Positions 36,583-45,890 are shown, numbered from the stretch's first letter. The stretch: 64,000 nt of DNA from Actinomyces wuliandei (GCF_004010955.1 NZ_CP025227.1:992001-1056000); one strand, 5' to 3'. Numbers and translations are program-made. Notes: a model not told the origin generated them from the sequence alone.

Positions 36583-36891
36583 TGCACATCTTCAGGTGCT
36601 TGGTGGTTGCGCGGGATGGGGGGAGGGGTTGTCTGCTCGGGGCTGGGGTAGTTCGGGGATCCGCGTGCTTCTGCGGGTTGTGCCGGGGATCGGCGCGTGG
36701 GGAGCGGGGCCGCCCCTCCCAGGTCCCTCGTGGTGCGGGCTCCATGATGTGCAGCGGCGTGCCCAGTGCACATCATGGAGTTGCTGGTGGTGTGTGGTCC
36801 GTGCGGTGGCTGGCCTGCCTTCCGCAGAACTGCGGGGATTCGCCGCATCGTGGTCCCAGCGGTGCTGCGGACAACCAGCCGAAGATGTGCA
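36583..36891. repeat. Nested inverted repeats around four copies of TGCACATC/GATGTGCA
   Basis: The 460 bases between the zinc-finger gene and the hflX promoter hold no convincing gene. An outer pair, TGCACATCTTC (36583-36593) and GAAGATGTGCA (36881-36891), encloses an inner pair, CTCCATGATGTGCA (36740-36753) and TGCACATCATGGAG (36767-36780), the latter a perfect 14-bp stem with a 13-base loop. The octamer thus occurs four times in alternating orientation. It could be a family of dispersed repeats, a regulator binding region or a structured RNA. Confidence 0.7.
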
Positions 36892-36948
36892 GCTATGTGA
36901 GGTACCGGGCTCCTCTCGCGGGCGCATGTGATGAGTCTCGTCTCAGGG

Positions 36949-36977
36949 TTGTGCGGATCAGGGCAGGCAGCTATGCT
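36949..36977 (+). promoter_or_regulatory. Candidate hflX promoter
   Basis: TTGTGC (36949-36954) and TATGCT (36972-36977) with a 17-base spacer, about 170 bases before the chosen hflX start. The leader in between is unexplained and shows no obvious structure. Confidence 0.55.
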
Positions 36978-37144
36978 GATCCCATGTGGATTCTGCGTAT
37001 GCGCTGAGCCGGGGACGCGGCCTTGCTGGCGGTCGCGGCCTCGCCCCGGCTCCGTCCTGCACCGAACCGGGCCCGGACGCACCGGGAAGGTCTGTTGAGC
37101 CTGTGCTCCGGACCGTGCCTACGCATACTGCAAGGAGTCTCAAG

Positions 37145-38977
37145 GTGACCCGTTCTCGATCCACTGTTCCTGCTGCACGTGCCGAGTCTCGGCGCAACGT
37201 CCACACCGAGTCCCCCGTCGCCTGGGGGAGTGCCCACGAGCCCTCTGGCGTCCCTGACGACGCCGACGGTCGGCCCCCGCAGGTCCCGCCCGCTGCCGAG
37301 GACGTCGTGGCACGTGTCCTGTCCCGGGCCGGAACCGCCCTGGCCTCAACGTCGGGGCACTCCTCCCGTGACGGCCTGGGCAGCCTCGCTGACCTTGACG
37401 AGGAGCATGACGACGGCTCGCTGGAACGTGAGGCCCGTGCCGGCCTGCGACGTGTGGCCAGCCTGTCCACCGAGCTCCAGGACGTCTCTGAGGTCGAGTA
37501 CCGCCAGGTCCGGCTGGAGAAGGTGGTTCTTGTGGGCCTGGACCTCTCCCGCTCCCGGACCGGGAGGAGGAGCGGTCACGGTGTGTCCGGTGCCACCGGC
37601 GTGGGCCGGGCCGATGCCACCGACACCGGTCAGGCGGAGCCCCAGCACCAGGGGGAGGCCGTCGGGTCCCAGGACGTCGAGACCTCCCTGCGCGAGCTGG
37701 CCGCCCTGGCGCAGACCGCCGGCTCCCAGGTCCTGGACGCGGTGATCCAGAGGCGTGACCACCCCGACCCTGCCACCTACCTGGGCAGCGGCAAGGCGCG
37801 CGAGCTGGCGGAGACCGTGGCCGCCTCGGGGGCGGACACGGTCATCGTCGATGACGAGCTCGCGCCCTCCCAGCGTCGCGCTTTGGAGGACGTCGTCGGA
37901 GTCAAGGTAGTGGACCGTACCGCCCTCATACTCGACATCTTCGCCCAGCACGCCAAGTCGCGCGAGGGCAAGGCGCAGGTCGAGCTCGCCCAGCTGGAGT
38001 ACCTGCTGCCGCGCTTGCGTGGCTGGGGTGAGTCCATGTCCCGGCAGGCCGGCGGACGCGTGGCCGGAGGCCAGGGGATTGGCTCACGCGGCCCCGGAGA
38101 GACCAAGATCGAGCTCGACCGCCGACGCATCCACACCCGCATGGCCAGGCTGCGGCGCGAGATCAAGGAGATGACCCCCTCCCGCCAGGCCAGACGCGGC
38201 TCACGACGGCGCGGCGCCATCCCCTCGGTAGCGATCGCCGGGTACACCAACGCGGGCAAGTCCTCCCTCATGAACCGCCTCACCGATGCGGGTGCCATGG
38301 TCCAGGACGCGCTGTTCGCCACGCTGGACCCCACTGTGCGCCGGGCTGAGACCGCTGAGGGGCGCACCTACACCCTGACGGACACGGTCGGCTTCGTGCG
38401 CAACCTGCCCCACGAGCTCATTGAGGCGTTCCGCTCCACCCTGGAGGAAGTAGCTGAGGCGGACCTCCTCCTCCACGTGGTTGACGCCGCCCACCCGGAC
38501 CCTCTGGGCCAGGTCGCAGCGGTGCGTCACGTCCTGTCGGGAGTACCTGGTGCCCTGGAGGTGCCTGAGCTGGTGGTGCTCAACAAGGCGGACCTGGCTG
38601 ACCCCGTCACCCTGGTGGCCCTGCGTACCGCCCTGCCCGGTGCCGTCATCGTCTCGGCACGCACCGGGCAGGGGCTGGCCGGACTGCGTGAGCGTGTGGA
38701 GGAGATGCTGCCTCGTCCTGACGTCGTCGTGGACGTCGTCGTCCCCTACTCGCGCGGTGACCTGGTCTCCCGTGCCTATGCCGACGGAGAGGTCGAGTCC
38801 GCCAGCTACACGGAGGCCGGGACCCACCTGGTCGCCCGGGTGGGGCCGGCGCTGGCCGCAGAGCTGAGGGCCGCCTGTGCCGAGGGCGCTGGTGCCGACG
38901 AGGCCGTGGAGGACGAGGCCGTGGAGAAAACAGGCGAGGCGCCCGGGGCGGCTGATGGCCGAGTCAGCCGGAGCTGA
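37145..38977 (+). CDS. hflX: GTPase HflX
   Basis: 610 residues. A ribosome-associated GTPase that splits stalled or hibernating 70S ribosomes. The N-terminal domain shows DPATYLGSGKARELAE and FAQHAKSREGKAQVELAQL; the linker has the Gly-rich GGRVAGGQGIGSRGPGETK; the G domain has GYTNAGKSSLMN, DTVGFVRNLP and NKADL. GTG 37145 has AAGGAG seven bases upstream. The N-terminal part includes a Gly/Ser/Gln-rich insert of about 40 residues before the usual fold, and the tail is acidic. The dinG-type gene overlaps its last 23 bases. Confidence 0.95.
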   Translation: MTRSRSTVPAARAESRRNVHTESPVAWGSAHEPSGVPDDADGRPPQVPPAAEDVVARVLSRAGTALASTSGHSSRDGLGSLADLDEEHDDGSLEREARAGLRRVASLSTELQDVSEVEYRQVRLEKVVLVGLDLSRSRTGRRSGHGVSGATGVGRADATDTGQAEPQHQGEAVGSQDVETSLRELAALAQTAGSQVLDAVIQRRDHPDPATYLGSGKARELAETVAASGADTVIVDDELAPSQRRALEDVVGVKVVDRTALILDIFAQHAKSREGKAQVELAQLEYLLPRLRGWGESMSRQAGGRVAGGQGIGSRGPGETKIELDRRRIHTRMARLRREIKEMTPSRQARRGSRRRGAIPSVAIAGYTNAGKSSLMNRLTDAGAMVQDALFATLDPTVRRAETAEGRTYTLTDTVGFVRNLPHELIEAFRSTLEEVAEADLLLHVVDAAHPDPLGQVAAVRHVLSGVPGALEVPELVVLNKADLADPVTLVALRTALPGAVIVSARTGQGLAGLRERVEEMLPRPDVVVDVVVPYSRGDLVSRAYADGEVESASYTEAGTHLVARVGPALAAELRAACAEGAGADEAVEDEAVEKTGEAPGAADGRVSRS

Positions 38978-40982
38978 GCCGACGGGCCGGGAACGGGACA
39001 GCATCCTGGCTGTCCTGCAGTCCGCAGTCAGCGAGGCGGGAGGCAGCCCGCGCCAGGGGCAGGCCACGATGGCGGCAGCGGTGGCGGAGACGCTCCAGGA
39101 CAGGGGCCACCTTCTGGTCCAGGCGGGAACAGGCACCGGCAAGTCCCTGGCCTACCTGGTGCCGGTCATGCTCGACTCGGTCGCTGCCGACCACCGGGTC
39201 GTGGTGTCCACGGCCACCCTGGCGCTACAGCGCCAGGTCCTGACCAAGGACGCTCCTGTGGCGGCGCAGGAGGTAGAGCGTGCCACCGGGTCGAGGCCCC
39301 GGGTGGCGCTGCTCAAGGGCTGGCACAACTATCTGTGCCGCTACCGGCTGGACGGGGGCTACCCCGCCGAGGACACCGGTGCCGACGACGCGCTCTTCGG
39401 CGCCGGGGAGGTGCGGTCGCGGCCGGGAGTCGGCCAGGCGGCCGCCCTGGGGCTGGGGGAGCAGGTGGTCAGGCTGCGGGAGTGGGCCCGGACTACTGAC
39501 AGCGGCGACCGTGACGACCTCGTACCGGGCGTGTCTGACCGGGCCTGGCGGCAGGTCAGCGTCTCCCGGGCCGAGTGTCTGGGGTCGTCCTGCCCGGTCA
39601 GGCAGGAGTGCTTCCCCCGTGCGGCCCGCTCACAGGCCGCACAGGCTGACGTCGTCGTCACCAACCACGCCGTGCTGGGTGTCGTGGCCGCAGGCAGCCC
39701 CGGGATTCTGCCTGACCACCAGGTCCTGGTGGTGGACGAGGCCCACGAGCTGGCCGAGCGGGTGCGCTCCCAGGGGACTGTCTCGCTGTCCGGTGCCGCA
39801 GTGGCCCGGGCCGCCACGATCGCCCGCAGGCACGCCTCGGTGCTGGTCTCCGACCTGGAGGCAGCAGGTCAGGGGCTGGCAGGGGTGCTGGACGACCTGC
39901 CTGACGGCCGACTGGGGCAGGGGCTGCCGCCGACCCTGCGCAGTGCCCTGGTCGTCCTGGACGACGCGACCCGCCAGGTTGCTGCCGACGTGCGTGAGAG
40001 GGCCCGTGGTACCGCTGCCCGTGCCCAGGAGGCCGGGGGCGTCAGCATGGCCCGGCAGGCCCTCACCGACCTGGTGGACACCGTGGATCGCCTGACCTCG
40101 GACGCGGTGGACCAGGGGCGGGAGGTGGCCTGGGTGGAGAGACCTCGGGCCGGGGCGGAGCCACCACGGCTCATGCTGGCACCCGTTGACGTCGCGGCGC
40201 GGGTGGCGACCACCCTGCTGGCGGGCAGGAGCACGGTGCTGACCTCCGCGACCCTGGCGGTGGGCGGAGGTTTTGAGCCGATGGCCCGCACCCTGGGACT
40301 GACCCTGGGGGAGGAGTCCTGGCGGGGCCTTGACGTGGGGTCGCCCTTCGACTACCCGCGTCAGGGCATCCTGTACACGCCGACGCACCTTCCTCGTCCT
40401 GGCTCCGGTGTCTCGCAGGCCGCGCTGGAGGAGATGCTGGCTCTGGCGGAGGCCTCCGGGGGAGGGATGCTCGGCCTGTTCTCCTCGCGTCTGGCAGCGC
40501 AGGAGGCGGCCGAGCTCTTGCGCTCAGCCACCAGCCTGCCCGTCTACGCCCAGGGGGAGGACCCGTTGCCCGCGCTCGTGGAGGCCTTTGCCGCCGATGA
40601 CGCCGCCTGCCTGGTAGGCAGCCTCAGCCTGTGGCAGGGGGTGGACGTGCCCGGACGTACCTGCCGCCTGGTCGTCATCGACCGTATCCCCTTTCCACGG
40701 CCCGACGACCCCGTGGTCCAGGCGCGCACCCAGGCCGTGACCGCTGCGGGCGGCAACGGCTTCATGAGTGTGGCGGCGACGCAGGCGGGCCTGCTGCTGG
40801 CCCAGGGCGCGGGGCGCCTCATCCGCAGCCAGCAGGACCGGGGGGTGGTGGCCGTCCTGGACCCCCGGTTGCGCACAGCCCGCTACGGGGGCTTCCTGTC
40901 CCGCTCCCTGCCTCCGTTGTGGCCGACCTCGGACCCGCAGGTCGTCCAGGGTGCGCTCACCCGTCTGGCCGCCCAGGACTGA
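38955..40982 (+). CDS. dinG: DinG/XPD-family ATP-dependent helicase
   Basis: 675 residues. A 5'-3' DNA helicase of the Fe-S superfamily 2 group. Walker A is QAGTGTGKSLAYL near residue 58. The cluster Cys are in NYLCRYRL, ECLGSSCPVRQECF. VVTNHAVL and the DEAH box VVVDEAHEL follow. The C-terminal motifs LTSATLA, GSLSLWQGVDVPG and QGAGRLIRS are complete. ATG 38955 lies inside the end of hflX. In E. coli dinG is SOS-induced; here no LexA box precedes it. Confidence 0.9.
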   Translation: MAESAGAEPTGRERDSILAVLQSAVSEAGGSPRQGQATMAAAVAETLQDRGHLLVQAGTGTGKSLAYLVPVMLDSVAADHRVVVSTATLALQRQVLTKDAPVAAQEVERATGSRPRVALLKGWHNYLCRYRLDGGYPAEDTGADDALFGAGEVRSRPGVGQAAALGLGEQVVRLREWARTTDSGDRDDLVPGVSDRAWRQVSVSRAECLGSSCPVRQECFPRAARSQAAQADVVVTNHAVLGVVAAGSPGILPDHQVLVVDEAHELAERVRSQGTVSLSGAAVARAATIARRHASVLVSDLEAAGQGLAGVLDDLPDGRLGQGLPPTLRSALVVLDDATRQVAADVRERARGTAARAQEAGGVSMARQALTDLVDTVDRLTSDAVDQGREVAWVERPRAGAEPPRLMLAPVDVAARVATTLLAGRSTVLTSATLAVGGGFEPMARTLGLTLGEESWRGLDVGSPFDYPRQGILYTPTHLPRPGSGVSQAALEEMLALAEASGGGMLGLFSSRLAAQEAAELLRSATSLPVYAQGEDPLPALVEAFAADDAACLVGSLSLWQGVDVPGRTCRLVVIDRIPFPRPDDPVVQARTQAVTAAGGNGFMSVAATQAGLLLAQGAGRLIRSQQDRGVVAVLDPRLRTARYGGFLSRSLPPLWPTSDPQVVQGALTRLAAQD

Positions 40983-41092
40983 GCCGCTGCGGCTCGCGTA
41001 CCAAGAGTCCCGCAGCCTGGCCGACGGGACCACGTAGGGTTGGGACCGGGGAGGCCGCTCCCCGTACCGCTAATCGAGTCGGAGGAGACACC

Positions 41093-42097
41093 GTGTCCGA
41101 AGCCACCATCACCAATACTGCTCAAGGCTCCTACCCCACTGCCCGCTCAGGGCGCCCGTCCAAGGTCGCTGTCATCGGTGCAGGTGCTGTCGGGTCCACG
41201 CTTGCCTACGCCTGCGTCACCAAGGGCGTGGCCCGCGAGGTGGTGCTCCAGGACATCGCCAAGGAGAAGGTGGAGGCGGAGGCCCTGGACATCGCCCAGG
41301 GCATCCAGTTCACCTCGGCCGGTGCAGTCTCCGGCTCCGACGACCCAGAGATCTGCCGCGACGCAGACGTGATTGCCATCACTGCCGGTGCCAAGCAGAA
41401 GCCCGGCCAGTCCCGCCTGGAGCTGGCGGGCGCCACGGTGGGCATCATGGAGAAGATCCTGCCACGGCTGGTGGAGGTCGCTCCTCACGCCATCTTCGTG
41501 CTCGTGGCCAACCCGGTGGACGTGGTCACCTACTGTGCCAAGAAGATCACGGGCCTCCCAGAGAACCAGGTCTTCGGGTCCGGCACCGTCCTGGACACCG
41601 CCCGTATGCGTTACCTGGTCTCCCTGGAGACCGGAACCGCCACGCAGAACATCCACGGCTACATCGCTGGTGAGCACGGGGACTCCGAGGTCCCGCTGTG
41701 GTCGTCCACGGAGATCGGCGGGGTGCCGGTCACCCAGTGGGGCCGGACTCTTGACGGGGGCGTCTTTGACGAGGCCAAGCGTGACCGCATCGCCCACGAC
41801 GTCGTCCGCTCCGCCTACCGCATCATTGAGGGCAAGGGTGCTACGAACTACGCCGTGGGCCTGGCGGTCCAGCGGATCATCTCCGCGGTCCTCAACGACG
41901 AGCAGCGGGTGCTGACCATCTCCCCGCTGCTCACCGACTGGCACGGGATCTCTGACGTGTGCATGGCGGTCCCCACTATCGTGGGACGTGAGGGTGCCGG
42001 GCGGCGTCTCGAGCTCCCGCTGACCCCTGGCGAGAAGGAGGCTCTCACGGCCTCGGCCGACCACCTGCGCGAGGTGGCGCGCGGGCTGGGCTACTGA
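41093..42097 (+). CDS. ldh: L-lactate dehydrogenase
   Basis: 334 residues. It reduces pyruvate to L-lactate with NADH, the main fermentative outlet in these bacteria. The nucleotide-binding loop is GAGAVGSTLAYA; NPVDVVTY and the active-site His in GEHGDSEVPLW are present, and the coenzyme residue pattern ends EVVLQDIA. GTG 41093 has GGAGGAG five bases upstream. A hairpin lies between it and the convergent lexA. Confidence 0.94.
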   Translation: MSEATITNTAQGSYPTARSGRPSKVAVIGAGAVGSTLAYACVTKGVAREVVLQDIAKEKVEAEALDIAQGIQFTSAGAVSGSDDPEICRDADVIAITAGAKQKPGQSRLELAGATVGIMEKILPRLVEVAPHAIFVLVANPVDVVTYCAKKITGLPENQVFGSGTVLDTARMRYLVSLETGTATQNIHGYIAGEHGDSEVPLWSSTEIGGVPVTQWGRTLDGGVFDEAKRDRIAHDVVRSAYRIIEGKGATNYAVGLAVQRIISAVLNDEQRVLTISPLLTDWHGISDVCMAVPTIVGREGAGRRLELPLTPGEKEALTASADHLREVARGLGY

Positions 42098-42200
42098 CCC
42101 CGGCCGGTCACCTCTGCCGACAGTCCCGGCTGACGGCCTTGACCGGGCGGCTCCGGTCGTCCTGCTGCGGGACCCAGTGGCCAGCCGGGTCCCAGAGCCG

Positions 42201-42238
42201 TTCCCCCTCAGGCACCCCTCCGGGCGTCTGAGGGGGAA
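42201..42238. terminator. Bidirectional hairpin between ldh and lexA
   Basis: TTCCCCCTCAG (42201-42211) and CTGAGGGGGAA (42228-42238) are perfect 11-bp arms with a 16-base loop between convergent genes. Runs of T are only two bases long. Confidence 0.6.
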
Positions 42239-42322
42239 GGTCTGCTCGGGTGCTGCCCCGGGGTGGTGCGGGGGTATTTCAGAGGTACTGCGGGGATACT
42301 GTGGAAGTGCTGCAGGGGCCGG

Positions 42323-43150
42323 TCACAGGGAGCGCAGGACGGCGACCACCTTGCCCATGATCGTGGCCTTGTCGCCGTCGATAGGGGCGTAGGCGGGGTT
42401 GCGGGGCAGCAGCCACTGGTGCCCGTCACGCCGTGAGAGCACCTTGACCGTCGCGCTGGCGCCGTCCGGCTCCTCAATCATGGCGGCCACGACCTCACCG
42501 GCCTGGGCGTCAGGCTGGGCGCGTACCACGACCCAGTCGCCGTCGCAGATGGCTGCCTCGGTCATGGAGTCGCCCTGGACCCTGAGCATGAACAGGTCAC
42601 CGCCCCCCGTCAGACGGCGGGGCAGGGGCATGACCTCCTCCCACTGCTGCTCAGCCAGGATCGGTGCCCCTGCGGCGATGTGGCCGACGAGAGGGACCGG
42701 CACTGTCTCCTCCGTCTGCGGCTCCCCGGCGGACAGCAGGCCGCGAGGCGCGCGGGGCACGTCCTCTGCGCGCGACGGTGCCGGGGCCTGGCCCGCCGCC
42801 CCTGCCGAGCCGACCGGGCACCTCCGGGCTTCCTGGTCGGTGCGCGCGTTGCCGGGGGTCACTACTTCCATGGCACGGGGGCGTCGGGGGTCGCGACGCA
42901 GCAGCCCCAGCCGCTCCAGCTTGTCCAGCTGGTGCTTGACGGAGGAGGGGCTGGTCAGGCCCACGGTGGTGCCGATCTCCCGCAGTGACGGCGGGTAGCC
43001 GCGGGACTCGACGGCCTCGCGCACTGCCTCGTAGACGGCCCGGGCGCGGACGTCCAGGTCCGCCAGGAGCCTGCTGGTCGCAGGGGCGCCGGTGCCGCGC
43101 GTCCTGGTGCCTACGGCGGCGTGCCTGCCGTGGCTGGTGGTCGTGCTCAT
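42323..43150 (-). CDS. lexA: LexA repressor of the SOS response
   Basis: 275 residues. The N-terminal winged helix (AVYEAVREAVESRGYPPSLR, TSPSSVKHQLDKLERLGLL) binds SOS boxes. The C-terminal S24 peptidase has the cleavage site HIAAGAP, catalytic Ser in GDSMTEAAI and Lys in ATVKVLSRR. The linker is about 40 residues longer than in E. coli and Ala/Pro/Arg-rich. ATG 43150 has GGGAAGG upstream; the open frame extends far further but without homology and across the SOS boxes. A LexA box lies 130 bases upstream, so it is probably self-regulated. Confidence 0.95.
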   Translation of the reverse strand: MSTTTSHGRHAAVGTRTRGTGAPATSRLLADLDVRARAVYEAVREAVESRGYPPSLREIGTTVGLTSPSSVKHQLDKLERLGLLRRDPRRPRAMEVVTPGNARTDQEARRCPVGSAGAAGQAPAPSRAEDVPRAPRGLLSAGEPQTEETVPVPLVGHIAAGAPILAEQQWEEVMPLPRRLTGGGDLFMLRVQGDSMTEAAICDGDWVVVRAQPDAQAGEVVAAMIEEPDGASATVKVLSRRDGHQWLLPRNPAYAPIDGDKATIMGKVVAVLRSL

Positions 43151-43281
43151 TGCCGTGCCTTCCCTGAGCTCGATGCTGCCTGCCGCCGCCCTGCCCGACA
43201 GAGGCGGGGCCGGTCGAGCGTTCGTGTCGTAGGCCTGTGGTGGTCTTGATGCGTCAATCCTAGAGTCGATCAGACACGCCA

Positions 43282-43297
43282 TCAAACATGTGTTCGA
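43282..43297. promoter_or_regulatory. LexA (SOS) box of the lexA promoter
   Basis: TCAAACATGTGTTCGA differs at one base from the actinobacterial palindrome TCGAACATGTGTTCGA. It lies on the lexA side of the divergent lexA / LysM region. Confidence 0.85.
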
Positions 43298-43334
43298 AGA
43301 ATGCTGGACGTGTCGGCTCTGGGGCGCTAGCCTG

Positions 43335-43365
43335 TCGAACAGGTGTTCGTCGAACGTGTGTTCTG
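43335..43365. promoter_or_regulatory. Two tandem LexA (SOS) boxes before the LysM gene
   Basis: TCGAACAGGTGTTCGT (43335-43350) and TCGAACGTGTGTTCTG (43350-43365) share one base and end immediately before the GGAGGAG ribosome site of the LysM gene. Both keep the half-sites GAAC and GTTC. Confidence 0.85.
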
Positions 43366-43374
43366 GAGGAGCTC

Positions 43375-44112
43375 GTGAGTGCTGCTGCCGTCCCCCCGTC
43401 GTCCCGCCCCGCCCAGAAGGCGCGCGGCTCGGGTCCTGCCTCCCGGGTTCCTCATCGGTGCCTGAGCCTGGTTCCTCCCGCGTCCGGAGGCGGGGGGCGG
43501 CAGCGCCCGCGCCGCACGGGTACTCGCCGCGGGGCCGGAGGCTCGACCCACCTGCGACTGGTGCCTGACATGACCGTCCCTGCGCGTCCTGACGGGGGCG
43601 GCAGCCGGACGGCCTCCCGGCTGCCCCAGGCTCCCCCTCGACGGCCGGGTGCTCCCCTGGCTGTGCGTACTGTGCGTGCTCCCGCTGTGCGTCCCCCTCA
43701 GGTGCCGTCCGCTCGCCCGGCGGCCCGTGCCGCACGGCATCGGCTCCGCTACGGGGGTGAGGTGGCGCCCGGCGGTGCGTCGCCCGGCTCCCCGGGAGCC
43801 GACAGGGCGTGGGCCTCGTCTGCTCCTGCCGCCTCTGTGCCTGCTGCGATACGGTACCTGGCCGCAGGCCTGGTGGTTGGCCTCGTGGTGGCGGTGCTGG
43901 CCGCCGGGGGCATCGTGCTGTCGACGCTGGGCCAGCTGGGCTACACCGGCACCTCCACGGCGGTTGTCCAGCCCGGGCAGTCCCTGTGGGACCTGGCCTC
44001 CTCGACCGGGGCCCCCGACGTTGCCGAGACGGTGGCCGTCATCGTCGAGCTCAACAGCCTGGAGACCTCGTCGGTGCGTGCTGGTCAGCGTCTTGTCGTT
44101 CCGGTCCCCTGA
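43375..44112 (+). CDS. SOS-controlled LysM membrane protein, probable cell division suppressor
   Basis: 245 residues. An Arg/Pro-rich cytoplasmic region of about 150 residues leads to one membrane segment (YLAAGLVVGLVVAVLAAGGI) and a C-terminal LysM domain (VVQPGQSLWDLASSTG, ELNSLETSSVRAGQRLVVP) outside. Gene order lexA, this gene, nrdR equals lexA, chiZ (Rv2719c), nrdR of Mycobacterium, and resembles lexA-yneA of Bacillus. By that comparison it would halt division during DNA damage. GTG 43375 has GGAGG five bases upstream and two LexA boxes before that. Confidence 0.85.
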   Translation: MSAAAVPPSSRPAQKARGSGPASRVPHRCLSLVPPASGGGGRQRPRRTGTRRGAGGSTHLRLVPDMTVPARPDGGGSRTASRLPQAPPRRPGAPLAVRTVRAPAVRPPQVPSARPAARAARHRLRYGGEVAPGGASPGSPGADRAWASSAPAASVPAAIRYLAAGLVVGLVVAVLAAGGIVLSTLGQLGYTGTSTAVVQPGQSLWDLASSTGAPDVAETVAVIVELNSLETSSVRAGQRLVVPVP

Positions 44113-44211
44113 GGGCCTGACGTGGAGCCGGGGTGCCTGAGGCTTGCGGTGTGACGCGGCTGGCGTTTAGTCTCCAAGGTGTCGGTCAAGCGATCACCTG
44201 GAGGTCGTCCC

Positions 44212-44667
44212 GTGCACTGTCCCTTCTGCCGCCATGACGGCTCCCGGGTCGTGGACTCACGAACCGCTGAGGACGGGACCTCGATACGTCGACGACGTCA
44301 GTGCCAGCAGTGCGGTCGGCGCTTCACCACCCTGGAGACTGCCAGCCTCTCGGTACGCAAGCGGTCGGGGGTGGTGGAGCCGTTCAGCAGGGACAAGGTT
44401 ATAGTCGGTGTCCGCCGAGCCTGCCAGGGGCGTCCAGTCTCCGACGACGACCTGGCTCTCCTGGCCCACAAGGTCGAGGAGGAGGTGCGGGCCACCGGTC
44501 AGGCTCTCGTGGACTCCCACGAGGTCGGTCTGGCCATCCTCGGCCCGCTGCGCGAGCTGGACCAGATCGCCTACCTCCGGTTTGCCTCCGTCTACTCCTC
44601 CTTCGAGTCGCTGGAGGACTTCGAGGCTGCTATCGCCGAGCTGCGGCAGGTCGGCTCCCAGGGCTGA
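44212..44667 (+). CDS. nrdR: Transcriptional repressor NrdR
   Basis: 151 residues. It senses ATP/dATP and represses ribonucleotide reductase genes. The zinc ribbon is CPFC ... CQQCGRRF at residues 3-6 and about 31-34; the ATP-cone follows ([20 protein letters not shown]). GTG 44212 with GGAGG seven bases upstream gives the usual start (V/M)HCPFC; GTG 44179 would add 11 residues. It follows the LysM gene by 99 bases. Confidence 0.95.
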   Translation: MHCPFCRHDGSRVVDSRTAEDGTSIRRRRQCQQCGRRFTTLETASLSVRKRSGVVEPFSRDKVIVGVRRACQGRPVSDDDLALLAHKVEEEVRATGQALVDSHEVGLAILGPLRELDQIAYLRFASVYSSFESLEDFEAAIAELRQVGSQG

Positions 44668-44756
44668 GGGGCGACCTGGGGGTGGCTCGGGGGCGTGAGG
44701 CCTGGACGGGCTCCTGCACCCGGTGACCGGGGGCGGGCGGTGGCACACTGGGCACT

Positions 44757-45890
44757 ATGCGCGTGCTCATCGTGTCTGACTGCTACGCCCCCCGCCTGGG
44801 CGGGATCGAGACCCAGGTGCGGGACCTGGCCAGGAACCTCCTGCGACACGGGCACGAGCCCGCTGTCGTCACCGCGACGCCAGCGGGCACTCGCCGGGGG
44901 CGGGACGTGGAACGACCCGACGGCTTCCCTGTATTCCGTACCACCGTGCCCCTTCCTGCCGAGCTGCCTGTCCACCCCCGGGCGCGCGGCGAGCTGACGT
45001 GGCTGATGGAGCACCTGTGTCCCGACGTCGTCCACGTCCACGTCGGCGTGGTCTCGCCTTTCGCCTGGCCGGGTGTCGCGGCCGCGCGCCGTTGTGGCGT
45101 GCCGACGGTGATCACCTTCCACTGCGTGCTCGGAGGCTGGTCACGGGCTGTCGGACAGCTAGGGGGCCTCAGCCCGGTCCGGCTGTGGCAGGAGGCGGGA
45201 GCCGACCTCACGGCGGTGTCCTCCATGCTGGCGCAGCAGGTGCTGCGGGCAGGTGCCTGTGAGCCGGTCACGGTGCTGCCCAACGGCATCAGCCTGGCCG
45301 ACTGGCACCCAGGTCCGTCAGGGGAGGGGCGACCGCCCGGGGCGCCGTTGCGGGTCGTGGCCTCGCTGCGCTGGATCGGGCGCAAGCGCCCGCTGCAGGT
45401 GGTGCGGGCCTTCGCTGAGGCGGTGCGGCGCTCGGGGCGCCGCGACGCGGTCCTGGATGTCTACGGTGACGGCCCCCTGCGGCATCGTCTGGAGCAGGAG
45501 GTGGCCCGCAGCGGCATGGCCGAGCGCATCACCCTCGTGGGGCGCGTGGACCGCCCCGAGCTGGCGCGTGCTTTTGCCCAGGCGGATGTCTACCTGCAGA
45601 CCTCCCCGGCCGACTCCTTCGGGATCAGCGTCCTGGAGGCCCGCACCGCCGGGCTGGCCGTGGTGGCGCTGGGGTCCTCGGGGGTCGGGGACTTCATCGA
45701 CCACGGTGTGGACGGGCTCCTGGCGGAGGACGACGCAGGCCTGGCCGAGGCCCTGGCCGGGCTCATGGCGGACCCCCGGCGCCTGGAGCGCATCAAGCAC
45801 CACAACAGGACTGTCCCCCCTGCCCCGGAGTGGGACAGCGTCACGGGTATGAACGTGCTGGCCTACCGGCGGGCACAGGCGAGGGGCTGA
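44757..45890 (+). CDS. GT4-family glycosyltransferase
   Basis: 377 residues, GT-B fold. The N-terminal domain starts MRVLIVSDCYAPRLGGIETQ with VVHVHVG and VITFHCVLGG. The C-terminal donor site shows VLPNGISLADW, VASLRWIGRKRPL and TSPADSFGISVLEARTAGL (the E-x7-E motif). It resembles mannosyl- or glucosyltransferases of the PimB/MshA type. The acceptor is unknown; it stands alone between nrdR and the regulator gene. Confidence 0.85.
   Translation: MRVLIVSDCYAPRLGGIETQVRDLARNLLRHGHEPAVVTATPAGTRRGRDVERPDGFPVFRTTVPLPAELPVHPRARGELTWLMEHLCPDVVHVHVGVVSPFAWPGVAAARRCGVPTVITFHCVLGGWSRAVGQLGGLSPVRLWQEAGADLTAVSSMLAQQVLRAGACEPVTVLPNGISLADWHPGPSGEGRPPGAPLRVVASLRWIGRKRPLQVVRAFAEAVRRSGRRDAVLDVYGDGPLRHRLEQEVARSGMAERITLVGRVDRPELARAFAQADVYLQTSPADSFGISVLEARTAGLAVVALGSSGVGDFIDHGVDGLLAEDDAGLAEALAGLMADPRRLERIKHHNRTVPPAPEWDSVTGMNVLAYRRAQARG

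Noticed and set aside
36492..37007. A 171-residue plus-strand frame before hflX
   Set aside because: It has no recognisable domain, crosses the inverted repeats and the hflX promoter, and overlapping frames on both strands are equally open, as is usual at this GC content.
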